NCBI GenBank assembly: GCA_035079385.1
Contig: JAVHKY010000013.1
Span: 992,001 to 1,056,000 of the forward strand
Length of the DNA stretch: 64,000 bases
Source: Aspidiotus rigidus
Lineage: Eukaryota; Arthropoda; Insecta; Hemiptera; Diaspididae
Reading direction: 5' to 3'
A program made the position numbers and the translations under genes. Positions 31,227 to 43,079 of the stretch are shown here, piece after piece; position 1 is the first letter of the stretch, and each line of letters starts with the position of its first letter. Below the pieces are notes generated by a model. It ran no database searches. It was given only the letters and a program-made list of their open reading frames with translations, and had not been told where the DNA came from.

Positions 31227-31546
31227 GAAGGAGGGGGTTGTTGGTAAATGAAAAACTCAAGCGAAAAATTTGATCACGTCGTCGGGATCCGAACCCGAGA
31301 CCTTTCGCTTGCCGGGCGACTGCTCTAACCGCTGAGCTACGAGGGCGATCAAATCTTCCACGAATTTTTCCAATTACCAACGACGAGAACTAGTACGTCA
31401 CTACCCGCAACGACGACGAACACTCACCGAGTGTATATTAGAGGGAGCAAGCACAGCTTGCATCAGACCTCAACAGAACTACCTGACCAAGGAACACAAC
31501 GAAAGACACAATACTTACGTGCCCCGCACGTAAGTATTGTGTCTTT
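31227..31546 (-). mobile_element. tRNA-derived SINE-like insertion with 11-bp target duplication
   Basis: The insertion is bounded by AGTCTGTAAAT at 31216-31226 and the same 11 bp at 31547-31557, and it splits one unit of the 153-bp repeat. On the minus strand it carries a tRNA-like sequence (31274-31346), preceded by about 200 bp that begins with a 22-bp hairpin (AAAGACACAATACTTACGTG and its inverse, 31501-31546). After the tRNA-like part only about 47 bp remain, with no poly(A). Retroposition as a SINE fits the target duplication. The long leader before the tRNA part is unusual. Confidence 0.75.
31274..31346 (-). other. tRNA-like sequence (Pol III promoter), not a functional tRNA
   Basis: The A box TAGCTCAGCGG (31329-31339) and B box GGTTCGGATCC (31285-31295) are present. 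D-stem, T-stem and most of the anticodon stem pair. The acceptor stem pairs at only four of seven positions, position 33 is C instead of T, and no encoded discriminator fits well. The anticodon position would be GGC. It is therefore the Pol III promoter part of a SINE rather than a working tRNA gene. Confidence 0.75.
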
Positions 31547-32045
31547 AGTCTGTAAATAGTAGGAAATCGAGACAATCCATGTTTTCAACCTAGAGAACTG
31601 TGATGTCAGGTATTTTATTTATCGATCAGGTCATTTCTTATGTAAATACGTCCGTCGAGTATGAAGAAAGTAGTCAAATACTCTCCAGTGGCTGGAACGG
31701 TCTGGAAATAGTAGAAAATTGAGAAAATCCACTTTTCCAACCTGGAGAACCGCCGTGATTTCTGGTATTTTGTCTGTCGATTAGGTCAATTCAAATGTAA
31801 ACAAGTCGTTTGAAAAAAACAGTCAAAAAATTCTTCAGTCACTGGCACGCTATGGAAATAGCAAAAATCGATGATACGTACCACTCCTGAAATTCTCTTT
31901 CTTTACTTTGAAATATTCATTTATCTTTTTCCTCAAGTCGCAAGGGTACAATCTGTGTTTCTGGCAGCTGTGCATTTGCATGAAGTGGAGGAGTCCTCTT
32001 CCGAGATGAGAGGAAAATAGTTCAAAAATTGCTATTATGAGAAAG

Positions 32046-32740
32046 GCAATACGAAGACGTCTTCTATCCTGAGCTCGCGGCGAGAGAACGACGATCGCCT
32101 GCCTTTGATTAAAGTGGGAAAGTACAAAAAAATCTTCATTGTGTTATGTGGATGGAAGAGAATGATATCAAGAAGATATTCTCTGCTGAGAGTCCGCGAT
32201 GCGAGAAGGGCGATCGCCCCATGTTTGATTGAAGCGGGGGAACACGCGAAAATTTTTGTCGTCTTACTCGGGTGGAAGGAAAAGATGACAAGAAGATTTT
32301 TTCTGTTGTGAGCTCGCGGTGAGGAAACGGCGATCGCCCGGCACTTGACCAAGGCAGGATAGGATACGCGAAAACTCTCCTTGGGTTATGTGGATGGAAG
32401 AGAATGAGACTGGGAAGATTTTTTCTGTTGAGAGCCTGCGATGAGAGAACGGCGATTGCTCCGTGTTCGATCAAAGCGGGAGACCACGGAAAAATTCTTG
32501 TTGTCTCATACGGGTAGAAAGTATGATAGCGAAAAAAGTTTTTCTGTTGTAAGCTGGCGGCGAGAAGATGACGACTGCCCCGCGATTATTCGAAGCCGGA
32601 GAATACGCGAAAATACTCATTGTATTATACCGATAGAAAACCAAAAATACTTTTTCTATTATGAGATTGCGGTGAGACTATGACGCCGCATTCGATAGAA
32701 GCGGGGAAATACGCGAAAATACCTATGTCCGAACTATATA
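32046..32740. repeat. ~118-bp tandem repeat, six units
   Basis: Units start near 32050, 32168, 32287, 32408, 32526 and 32641 (115-121 bp apart). Consensus segments include GAAGATTTTTTCTGTTG, GAGCTCGCGGTGAGA, GGCGATCGCCC and GGGAGAATACGCGAAAAT. The units have diverged by perhaps 15-25%. Overlapping ORFs on both strands are consequences of the repeat. Confidence 0.85.
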
Positions 32741-32749
32741 CAATAAGAG

Positions 32750-32955
32750 GGAGACTTGGAAAAATTTCGACTCTCGAGCTATTTATTTGAATGTCCCTAA
32801 AATAGGTCCAGGTTACTAATGATGTTAGGCTTTTAGTAGGTCTATGCCTCCTTTATACTATTTTTATCTAGGCTTAGGTATCCTTGAATTCCAATATCGA
32901 CTCATAGAACAAGTTCCCTGCGGCCCTCGTTCAACTTCGTTAAGGAAACCGTATT
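32750..32955. repeat. dispersed repeat fragment
   Basis: Contains GACTTGGAAAAATTTCGAC, TCTCGAGCTAT, a TAGGCTTAGG module and the AACAAGTTCCCTGCGG end module, in the same order as the right arm of the 30353-30952 foldback. Confidence 0.7.
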
Positions 32956-32999
32956 TTTTTTCGTTTGTTTAACAATAGGATATGTTGTGGGCTAACGCC

Positions 33000-35190
33000 C
33001 TCAAATAATTAAGTTTGAGGCATTCATTAAATTTACCGACTACATTATGTAATCAGGAAAACCCATTCACTTCTCACTTTTCATAACTGGCTCCTCAGCA
33101 ATATTTCGTGCTGACTCAACTGTCAATACAGTCCGGTAACACGTCTAGATAAGAGTTGATGTGTCTCACGATCAATGCTAATTCAAAAAGGCGGTGTTTT
33201 GTCTCATCAGCGATTGTGATCGTTGTTCTACAACTCTTGATGGATTCCATGCGCTGGAAACTCAAGAGTACGTCTTGGATGATTCTCGCGTAGACCCCAC
33301 ACGCACCTCGCGCTGCGCGTCGAGCACGTGTCAGTGAAAAGATTTCTTTGAAAAAGATAAGTCAATATCCACGGGATGTCAAGAATATAAAAGACAGGAT
33401 AGGGAGATCACGACGTTTATCTGACCGGAAATTATTTTGTAACACGATTAATGTTTTTGCTGTACATATATTTGTGAGATCAATTACGCCCGAGAAATTC
33501 TCGGTACGCTGTATCATCGCAGTTGTCCTATTTCTTTGCAATCAGGTTTTCTTAAAAACTAGCGCGGGAAGAGCGAAACTGCCGCATTTCGCGTTAGCCC
33601 TACGGGGAAAAGATAGAGGCCGAGCGTGAAAGTAATAAGTGAAAAAATTTGCTCTGTAGAATTAGTGCTTTTGTAGAGAGACACGTGCGTACTAAAAAAA
33701 AAATCTTCGTTCTAAATTATTCTTTCGAATCGTATAATTATGACGAAACAATAGAGTGAAATAGCTCAATTATAACGACGTATAAACGACTCAATTAAAA
33801 ATCTACCCTTATAAGTTACTTGAAAAACAAACAAATAATCAAACCCGGACCTACTAGTGTGTATTTACGATGACAAGCAAGACTCGAGACGGGTCCCCGC
33901 GTCCTCACGAAGAATATTTTGTGTAAATTTTTCGTTCTTTAAATACGACGACCAAAAATATGAATTACAACTTACACGTACTTTTAGACCTCGCCGAAAA
34001 AACATTTCTTCGTTGTTTCCCTGCCCGTCGTCGCACACGACCACCGTTACATTATACGGAGTATTATGATTTTTTAATAGAACAATATAGCAGCCTCTTC
34101 GAGAATAACATCGTCGCTCATAATTTAACGCTAATAAAAATGTCAGCCCGATCCATTAAAATTTCCCATCTTCTTCCAGCTCCGGCCGACCTACCTGTTT
34201 TTATGAAACGTAAAAATATCGTTATTCTCGATCAGCGCCGTTCCTCACTACTCCGTGTATCGCATTTTCTTTACTTACCCCCTTAAATATAACGTTTTAC
34301 ATTTTTACAACCCTACAAATGTCCAATATTTATTGTGTTCTAATGGATCGGCGAAATCGACTTTGAACTGTATCGAAAACTAAATTTTCTAAAGTCTCTT
34401 GTACAAGTCTATACGCATTTATTCGTATTCAGAACCTCTTCCTTTATCTACGCTTGTAAATGATAATAGACTTTGATTCCGAGTGAGGGGAAAAAACTTC
34501 CTTCATATGCAATGCAGTACATGAGTACAGTATTATAAAATGTATACGATTTATAAGTTTTATCGACAAGAAGAATATTATACTACTGTTTTGAATTGAT
34601 GATCATTGGCAGTTTATTGTCCTAAGAAATGAGAAAATGTGATATCCAGTTGAAAAAGCTGAAGGCTTTGATTCTACTTTTGTAACTACCTTCGATTCTT
34701 GTTTTCATTACAACCACCCGAAGGCGTTTATTAGACAATTAATAAGTAAGGATATTGAAATTAGTAAAAGTGAACTGAAACGTTCAGCTTTTCGTGTCGC
34801 CCTGAAAATACCTCAACAAATTATTTTCAATGAATTTTTAAAGACGTGAAAATATACGGAGAATTTGTTATCAGAAAAAAATACAAATTACGAGTATGTT
34901 TGTAATCACATTTTCACCATATTCTGCAGCTTTCAATTCCAGGTAAAATACTCGTACGGAATGATGTGATTAGTTACTAAAATTCTCGTCATAATGTTCG
35001 TTTTTTCTTAATACTCGTATTATATTTTCAACCACACTGTTGATCATTTTAGACATAAAAGGAGGAGAATGACAATCGTGGGGGAGTAGAGAGTAGACTG
35101 AGCCTTGCGTACAACCACTGGTCAACCCTGACGAAATAAGAGAAAGGAAAAATGATTCGAACTTTTTGAAAGGCTTGGACTTATCAAGAA
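33000..35190. other. no gene recognised; CpG-rich block
   Basis: A CG-containing, low-repeat block lies at about 33290-34300. Its ORFs (up to 108 codons) show no splice signals or recognisable domains. The rest holds nothing that I can support. Confidence 0.35.
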
Positions 35191-35197
35191 GCTGAAC

Positions 35198-35198
35198 A

Positions 35199-35229
<31 letters not shown>

Positions 35230-36620
35230 GAGCTTCCGAACTACAAAGAGTACCAAGTCAGGAACTCGACGCTATGACATCTATGAAAATAGATGAAAGA
35301 TAAGTAGGTAGAAATTAATGTGGAGAGGAATAACACTAGGCAACAATAAAAATTTTTTTTTTAATTGCCGAAGTGAGATAGGTTGTATCTAGGAGTATTT
35401 TTTGCGCTGATTTCGAACCGTTTTCCGTTTTTTGATAGGACGTCGCGTTTTCTTGTTATCACTTCATTTAGTTGCCGCGCATCGTCGCGAGACGAAGCGT
35501 TCCTTATCGAGCATTGATACTGCTATCGTTGATCGAAACTCGAAAAAGAATGCTTCCTATTATAGGGTACCATAAATGATTTCATGGTTGTTTTCGAGTG
35601 CTCGAGTGAGGGAGGAAGGTGTGTTAAAGAAAGAACGAAGAGGTAAGAATTGGGGGCAGGAGACGAAATGATCAACTGTTAAATTTTCTTGTTGACAGTC
35701 AGTAGGGGCAAGAGGCAGCGGTTAAAATGTGTTGGTCGGTTATGTGAGTGTGAGTAATTTTTGTGTGGCCAATTCTTAGACGGGAAAGAATCATTTCTTC
35801 TCGTCTTTTGTTTCTGATGGAGGATAACCAAGAGACGGGGATTTTTTTCAGATTGATATTACCAAACTGTGTTTCATGATTGGGTGTGGAAGGAAGGGAA
35901 GTAATTTTTATAGTCTAGAGATGGTACACGGTAATTATGAGTCATTTGGTCGAGGGAGGTAGCTTGTTTAGTGGCTTGATCAACGGCGCCATGTTCAGGG
36001 AGGCCAATATGTCCGGGAATCCATATGAAAATTATTTGGATGTTGATTTATTTTAGAGTATAAAGTGTTAGGAGAATGCATTGTACTATTAGATTGGAGT
36101 TGTATGTATCTGTAAGGGAATATGGAGAAGAAAGGGAATCAGTGAGGAGAGGGAATTTGCCGATTGGTGGAAATTGGGAGAGGTGGGAGAGACAGGTAAC
36201 TTGCCCATAAGTTCCACTGTAAATATGAAAGCTATGTTGCGGATGCGTTCTGAAGATATTTCCCCGTCAATAGAGTATGCGTACGCTGATTTATTAGATA
36301 TATGCTAGACCCACCAGAGAGGCAGAAAGTGTAGTGAGGGTATTCTTGAAGTAATTTTGTAACGTGTTGGGTACAAGCAGTCTTGTCGGATTCGGGAATT
36401 ACTGCGAGATCGAGACTTAATTTGGGTTGAGGGAAAGTCCAAGGGTGGGCAGGTTGTATAAATGGGTTCTAGGGGATTTGCTGTGAACGGTTTATTAAGA
36501 GAGTGATTAAATTGGAGGCGAATATGTTTTGTGGAGAGTTGACTGTTGTTAACGTGGAAAATTCGGTTGAAAATAGGAGGTTGCGGAAATTGGAAGACAG
36601 AAGGTAAAAAGTTTGAGGTT
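35198..36620 (-). pseudogene. non-LTR retrotransposon RNase H relic
   Basis: Minus-strand translation near 36050-35950 gives IIFIWIPGHIGLPEHGAVDQ followed by ATKQAT. This is the C-terminal RNase H signature of LINEs (W.P.H.G..GN..AD.A), with the last Asp kept. Upstream (36300-36150) a decayed EISSERIRNIAF..FTVEL segment fits the middle of the same domain. Stops and frameshifts are frequent. The (TTTA)n run at 35198-35228 reads as an AAAT tail on the minus strand and may mark the 3' end of the insertion. Confidence 0.6.
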
Positions 36621-36954
36621 AGGGTGAGTCTACGAAAGTGGAGGGGAGGTTCTGTGGCCTTTGTGTATAGTTTGAAGCTAGTGATTCGTATCTCTTACCA
36701 TAAAAATTTCAGCTAACCCAACTTCTATGTTCACTCCCATCCTCTATAGCCTTGCAACTGATTCAAGACTTGTCATTCACATCTATACGGTGCAGTTATG
36801 CTACATCTGAGGATACTTTGTTGGGTATTCAGGACTGAAAAGTTTACGTGTAAGATCTGAGATCATTGGAGATCGAAATGTAGTCCAAAAAATTTTATCA
36901 ATTACGAAAGTGGAATTAAAGATGAGCGGGGGGAAAAGAAACTTCGAGACAGTT

Positions 36955-37350
36955 CTCCTTAATCTGAAAAACGACGGCTCGAGGAACACAGGGAACCTGT
37001 TGTATGGGACAAATTGGTTTTGGTATTGAGAATTCAAATTAGAATAGTCTTTGAGTCATGGTGTGTATAGCTTGAAAGTAATCATTTTTATAATTCCTCT
37101 TCGTATAAAGTCTAAATTTTCTTGTGAGTCCCTTTCCTATCATATACTATGGTTGGAAAATCAAAATTCCTCCTCCAAGTCCCGTGAAACGTCAACATTT
37201 TTCCAAGACCGCCTCCTATAATGTATTATGGCTCAAAAGTCGAAATTTTCCTCTGAGTCCCTTTCCTATCATATATTAAGTCTGGAAAGTCGAAATTTCT
37301 CCAAGTCCTCTAAAACGTCGAAATTTATTCAAGTTCAAATATTCCCCCCT
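36955..37350. repeat. dispersed repeat fragment
   Basis: Carries the AACACAGGGAACCTGTTGTA end module and several AAAGTCGAAATTT..CCAAGTCC modules of the foldback family. Confidence 0.6.
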
Positions 37351-37399
37351 CCGCCCAGAAAAAGGTTTCCTGTTGAAAGAAGAGAATGGAGGTGAAAGT

Positions 37400-38250
37400 G
37401 ATTGAATCCAGAATCAAACAGCAAAAGGTCGTGAAACTTCCTCACCCAAAATTATTTTCTAAATCCGCCCCTGCAACTTCTTGTGGTTAATTTGGGCGCT
37501 ATGAAGGTGTAATGGCGCGGTAGAGAGAACGAATTCTCTGATGTATTATCACTTGATAGAGTTTTGCGGGAGGGGGGGAGCTTCGAAGGCTACACCTCAG
37601 TATGTCTTCTTATTGGATAGAGTGTGTGTTGTTGACTTCGAGGTTTTACGTTATTAGAGAAGTCTCCTATTACAGATTTTTTGGTTCCTTGACTGAGGAC
37701 ATCTAATGAGTGACGAATGATAGGATATGGTTCCACGAAAGGATACATTATAGCTGACTTTCCCTTTTTTCGGACTTGACAGAGCGATCGCGCGTTAGCA
37801 TTGCTCCACATATAACGTGTGTAGTAGTTGTAATTGGTAGGTTAGTAGTTGTGCGCCAAAAGGTGAAGGTGTGATAATGAACGTAGAAAATGAAGTCAAG
37901 AAAATCGCGAATAACTTGACGTATGAGTTCTGAAAAAGCTTCAGGATTGTTATTCCTTGTAGCTAAAGGTTTCCAGAAGACATCTTAATGATTTTCGGCT
38001 CGATAGTATCTCTTATGAGTTTGAAAATTTCGTTTTCATCATATGGAAGTACTGCGATTTAATATATTGATCACCTTCTTGGGCCAAGCTTCCATACATT
38101 GACACCTGCAACGACTCTTTCGCTGTCAAGTCCGAATAAGGGTGTACGATTTTCGTCAAGATATCACAAACGGAGAGGCTAAATGAAGTTTTTGATCATA
38201 ACAGAACTGTGTAGAGTTACGAAAAGAGGATTTTTTAAAGTGCAAGGATA
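37400..38250. other. no gene recognised
   Basis: Short ORFs only; no repeat or RNA signal that I can support. Confidence 0.35.
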
Positions 38251-38257
38251 GTTAGGT

Positions 38258-38370
38258 AATTAGAAAAGAAATTCGTCTTGATAAAGGCTACTAGATTGGC
38301 CGAAACGTCGAAAGTATTCGAATGAATTCTGTGCGGGAAAAGCCTCGTTTTTATAATTTCTTTTCTAATT
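38258..38370 (+). other. possible decayed hammerhead-like motif between perfect 16-bp inverted repeats
   Basis: AATTAGAAAAGAAATT (38258-38273) and its exact inverse AATTTCTTTTCTAATT (38355-38370) enclose 81 bp. The enclosed part contains TTGATAA..GGCTACTAGATTGGCC..GAAACGTC. This resembles the C-U-G-A-N-G-A / stem II / GAAA core of hammerhead ribozymes carried by Penelope-like elements, but the first core box has changed bases. It could be the terminal remnant of such an element. Self-cleavage is not claimed. Confidence 0.4.
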
Positions 38371-38379
38371 GCGTAGAGT

Positions 38380-41300
38380 TTGTTCACATCTAGAAAGACG
38401 TTCTTGAAATTCTTGAATCTTGCTTTGTTGGGTTCGCTCTTAAAAGATTGTAACTAAGAGATTCATCTTTATGTGTCTTAATATGGTGTGACTTTTTTGA
38501 GAGAGGTGATTCATAGCTCAAGAAACTTTCTTGTAAAATTCAAAGATGTATAAAAGCATTTCAGTATATAGGAACGAGAAATTTCTCCCGTCAGTATCAC
38601 AAAAATTTCCTCGTCGAAGTGGAAAACAGTCCCGCCTTATTTGAGAGTATTTCATTCAAAGGCCTTTTTATTTTATGTTTCCTTGTCCGAATGATGAGAG
38701 CATAGATGACTGAAAAGGATCTGAGAAAAGATCCAGATGAATGATTTTTTTTTTTTTTTTTCGAAAATTCCATCAGGCGCCAACAACCACTGCACTCTAA
38801 GAAAAGAACTCGTTTTGGATTATTTTGTATGTCACGGTCTTGCGTCTTTCCGTTCTTTAGACGTGTACATATTCGCGCTCAATCTCTGCTTCGAATCATT
38901 CTTGTCCCATTATTCGCGTTTTTCTGGTGTATATAAAACTATTTTACAAAGAGTTGCCGCCAACACTGCACTGTGATCGTGTGTTTCTACGTGGCAAACT
39001 ATGCGCCATCACTCGATGTACGAATGGTCGAACACATCATCGTCCATAACAGATGACGCGTTTCACGTGAAATTTTTCGTCTGGTCCGTCATATAGGACA
39101 CTTCTAAAACATCTTCGGATTTCACGATGAAAAATAATTGTATCCTTTCCAAAACGTTTCTCCTTAGACTTTTATTCACATATTTTTGAATGGAAGATAT
39201 TCAATGAACAGAGCGGATCTCCATCACTTCCTGATGTATAATTTTTATTCTAAAGTAATCTAGATTTCTCAAAATAGGTTTTCCACATGATCGGAAGCGT
39301 TTTAGTTTTCTCATCTTTCATTTAGAATTAATATAAAGGCGAAAATATTGTTAAAATCGCAGGACTCTGGCTTAGAATACTGAAGCGTGCCACATTGAGA
39401 AAGCGCCAAACCTACACATAGCACGTACACTGTATGGTTACTTTGAGGAAAGAATCCACCCTTATTAACTTCTCTCGAAGGAAAAGGAATGCGCAACAAT
39501 ACTAAACAGAACCGGTTCTCTGGGGACGAAATACCGTTTTAATCTTTTCTTCTTGTTTTTTGTTTCCCATACGTACGGAACATTAATCCTGATAAAACAA
39601 TGGCGAAAATATTGTCTAACTGTATTCGAAAACCTATTTCGTGTTTATACGAGGTTGCCTTTACTGACGTATTCGACAAAGTAATTAATGATAGTATATT
39701 AAGGACGAAGGGGAAATAAAAATATATTGTATAATGCCTAACTATATGTAGCTTTTAAATGAGTTTGAAAGCAGGTAAATTTATAAATGCGGTTGCGAGT
39801 ACTGTTACTTCTAATGTTTGTATAATGAAAGCGGCTCCACAAATTATTATTTACGGTGTAATTATTATTGTGATGCAAATTTACCAGTTCATCCGTAAAA
39901 TTCTTGAGTAATATAAAAAAATTGGACTGGATTCTTTGGCAGACCTATGGTTTGAAAAAGAAAGAGCGACCGAGAAACTTGAGAAAAAACGAATTTTGTA
40001 TGCTGAACGAGAACATATTATCTTAAGATACATCATGTGTGCTTTCAAATGTAAAATATTGAGGATGCTAATTGAGAGGAAAATATCTAACAGAAGATCG
40101 ATCAGTCACACATATAGAATCTTGTTATGAGATCGTTCGAATTGTCATTCGTAGAGTTCTTGTTTCATAAGTCATATTTATTTTTTGCATTGTCAACGTT
40201 TGAAACGAAAATGAAAAGACAGAACGAGGAGGTATGAAGAATTGTGGACCAAGTAAGCAAGTAGAAAAAATCATCGGGGTATTTAATAATTAGCAGGGAA
40301 AAAGGCAGTGAGGAATAAAATCGATGGGAGAGCTACTCGATTAAATTAGATTTTTATCCTTGCCCAATGATCCATACCTACCGACTCAAAATCGACTCGC
40401 TGTTTTGGCCAAAAATCAACGTCTACTTTCAGTTCCGCCCAATGTCGAGTCGGTCGTTAAGCGATTGAAAATGACTGGGATCGAGTCTACTCAAAATCGA
40501 CCGCACTTTCTCACCATCGACTCATTGTTGATGTAAAGATTGAATCGACTTCCGATATTATAGATTCATGTCGACTGACGTTACTCCTCAGTGAAATACT
40601 TATAATCTACGTTGAGATTCCGTAAATTTTAAGTGCACCGCATTTCATGGGTAACGGAATGGGGGAGCCTTACTCTCCTCAAAAAGCGAAAATAACGTAA
40701 GGGTTGAGTAACAAATTGCGAATCAGTAAAAAACTGACTAAAACATTTTTTGAAATCTCTTTTTATCCCCTCCCTCACATATGCACAATTTGATAAGGTT
40801 GCAGAATGGAGGTCGAAAATAAGTTGATATTTGGTATTAGATTTTTATTGTTGGCTAAAAATCGACATTCATTGGACCACTGCCGCGCTGGTCAAGCAAA
40901 ATTAAAATTAACACAGCAGTTGATTTGAAGTAGACAAAAAAGTTAGAAAAATCGACTCAAAATCGACTTCTACCCACGTCAATTTGAGATCGATTAGAAG
41001 TCGATCAGCGTATATACCAAAGAACTAGAAGTAGACACAACAGAATTATCGATTTTAGGTTAATAAAAAATTTGGAGAAGTTAACTCGAAAACGACTCGA
41101 GAAATAAGACGGGATATTTGTCGCTTGTATCGATGTCGACGTGAGGTAGACTTCAGCAACGTATCAACGTAACTTCGACCAAGACTTTGAAGGAAGTAAA
41201 TTCTTGGTCAATTTTGGGTCGACCAAAAACTGATGTCAAATCGACCGACGGTCGAAATGGTTCATCAGAATGAAAATTGTGATCTCCGCGATAGCGGAAT

Positions 41301-43070
41301 CGTGACCTACTCTATTTTGGCGATATTTTAAAATCATTCGTACGAAAGGACTCTCGCATAGTTGCTTCTGATGAAGCAGCTGAATCAGAACGCCGTCTGA
41401 GCAGTCCTCGTCGTTACGCATCTTTCAATTTTGAAGTAAGATCAAAAATTTAACATTTCAAACCGAAAATATAATGAACCAAACGACGATGGGCGTCTTC
41501 CCCTCTCTCCTATTTGTGTATTATCGACCACCAACTTTCTTTCTGAAGAATCTTGATGAAGAAAATCGCTGAGCACGAATTTCCTTATCTTCAAATTTCG
41601 TCGGTTCGGTAGAATTTGTTTGGTAATATGAGGCTAAATTTTTGTTTTTATTCTTCTTGGGAGAAATAATCATGTCTGTAGTACATCTGCTATATGTTCA
41701 TGTAATACAGAGCACGACGACAATAATTTAAACAATTCAAATATTGAAAGAGAAATCGAAAGGCTCTCTGGTTCTTTTCCCTCTATAAAAATCAAATACT
41801 CGTATACTCTTGCAACAATCTATTATTCGACACAGAATACAACAAGATGCAGGTGTAGCGTGAGGGGGTTATAATGTACACACGAAGATAGAAGAGATGA
41901 GTGAAAAATACCTATACATGAACAACGTGAAATTTATCGACGATGAAATACCGTGAGGGCGGTAATAAACGGCTTCTGATCGATTTCGCTTCGTCTACGT
42001 CGTAAAAGTTTCTCACGGTTATGAAATAATTATTACCTATTTATGTGTGATCGTTCTTTGAAAAAATCGCGCAAAGTTGACTCATACTGTATTGTGGAAC
42101 AGGTTGGGCTCGCGAATTCTCATCATATAGCTCGCGTGCATTGTGCGGACCATATGAAAATAAGAGTATTATAGATTATTATTATGAAAAATAATAAAAC
42201 GCGCTCTTTTTTCGAGATTCGCGGAGCGTCAAAGACGACCGTGTGAGAGTTGACGAAAGTGACGAAAATAATCGAAATTGAATATGTAGCATGAACACAA
42301 CCTGAATTATGACTTTAGGGGTGAGTGAAACGAAAAAATCAAGAGCATATATCTCCACAAAATTTTATAAAGTTTCCAAAAATTTGTAACTGAGGCCGGG
42401 GGGTGGGGTGATTTCTCCTATATCTCTGCAACCCTTTCCTACATAATTGATTAAATGAGCAATTATAAGATCAACAGTTCCACGATTTGGTCTCTAGAAT
42501 GTGTCTCTATATTTTTTGAAGGGCCCACCAGAGAATCATGATTTGTTATCAAATTTTTTTATCACACTTTTTACGTTCGTTCCTCGTGTTATTCGGCTGG
42601 CTCCATCCTCATCCTTTTCCCCAACCAAAATAGGACCTCGAGTAGTTGATTTCTTGAAGCTTGTCTCTAGAACGTAGAATATTTTTTCGTACCTACACTG
42701 TATATAATCATGCCGTACACATCTCGTTCTTTGATTAGTGACCTATTTTCGGAGCTAATTTCTTTGTGCAACGAGGGGAGTGGATGGCGAAACGATAGCT
42801 TCTTTTAATAATTTATCAATATTTCCAATATGTAGTGAGAGAATATAATTCTAATTTTTCATAAAACCGATATTGGCGGAGATCTGCTGTAGCATTAATG
42901 TGTTTTGTATTCAAAATTTAATAATTAAACGTTGTTTTGAAACCTTCATTCAAAATTTAATTATTTCGTTATTCGATTCAACTCATTTAGTGCTCAAAAT
43001 TACGAGCAATTGCAAATTGGCACCTACGTAATACCATATCTCGTAACATCGTGGAAACCACCAATCGTAT
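38380..43070. other. no gene recognised
   Basis: Apart from the TCGAC-rich array at 40370-41260 and a T17 run near 38745, no coding or RNA feature is supported. Blocks at 38740-39080 and 41860-42320 are relatively CG-rich and low in repeats. Confidence 0.35.
40370..41260. repeat. degenerate TCGAC-rich array
   Basis: Dozens of ATCGACT, GTCGA and TCGACC-type words recur at irregular spacing over nearly 900 bp, similar to 29370-29690. There is no stable period and no ORF of note. Confidence 0.5.
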
Positions 43071-43079
43071 ATTCATGAA

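Larger units (their letters stand above)
31025..31870. repeat. ~153-bp tandem repeat, interrupted
   Basis: The anchor CAGTCGCTGGAACGGTCTGG and diverged versions recur near 31051, 31204, 31686 and 31838. The outer pairs are 152-153 bp apart. Each unit also has a TATTTTGTTTATCGATT-like segment and a TTATGTAAATACGT-like segment. One unit is split by the insertion at 31227-31546. The same family occurs in reverse orientation at 51250-51660. Confidence 0.8.

Noticed and set aside
31135..31380. Functional tRNA gene or 81-codon ORF on the minus strand
   Set aside because: The acceptor stem is mispaired and position 33 is C; the segment lies inside a SINE-like insertion with target duplications, and the ORF is a by-product.
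32035..32474. Three 68-112 codon ORFs
   Set aside because: They lie within the ~118-bp tandem repeat and recur by repetition.
33960..34286. 108-codon + strand ORF
   Set aside because: Residue composition is consistent with chance in CG-richer DNA; no domain or splice sites.
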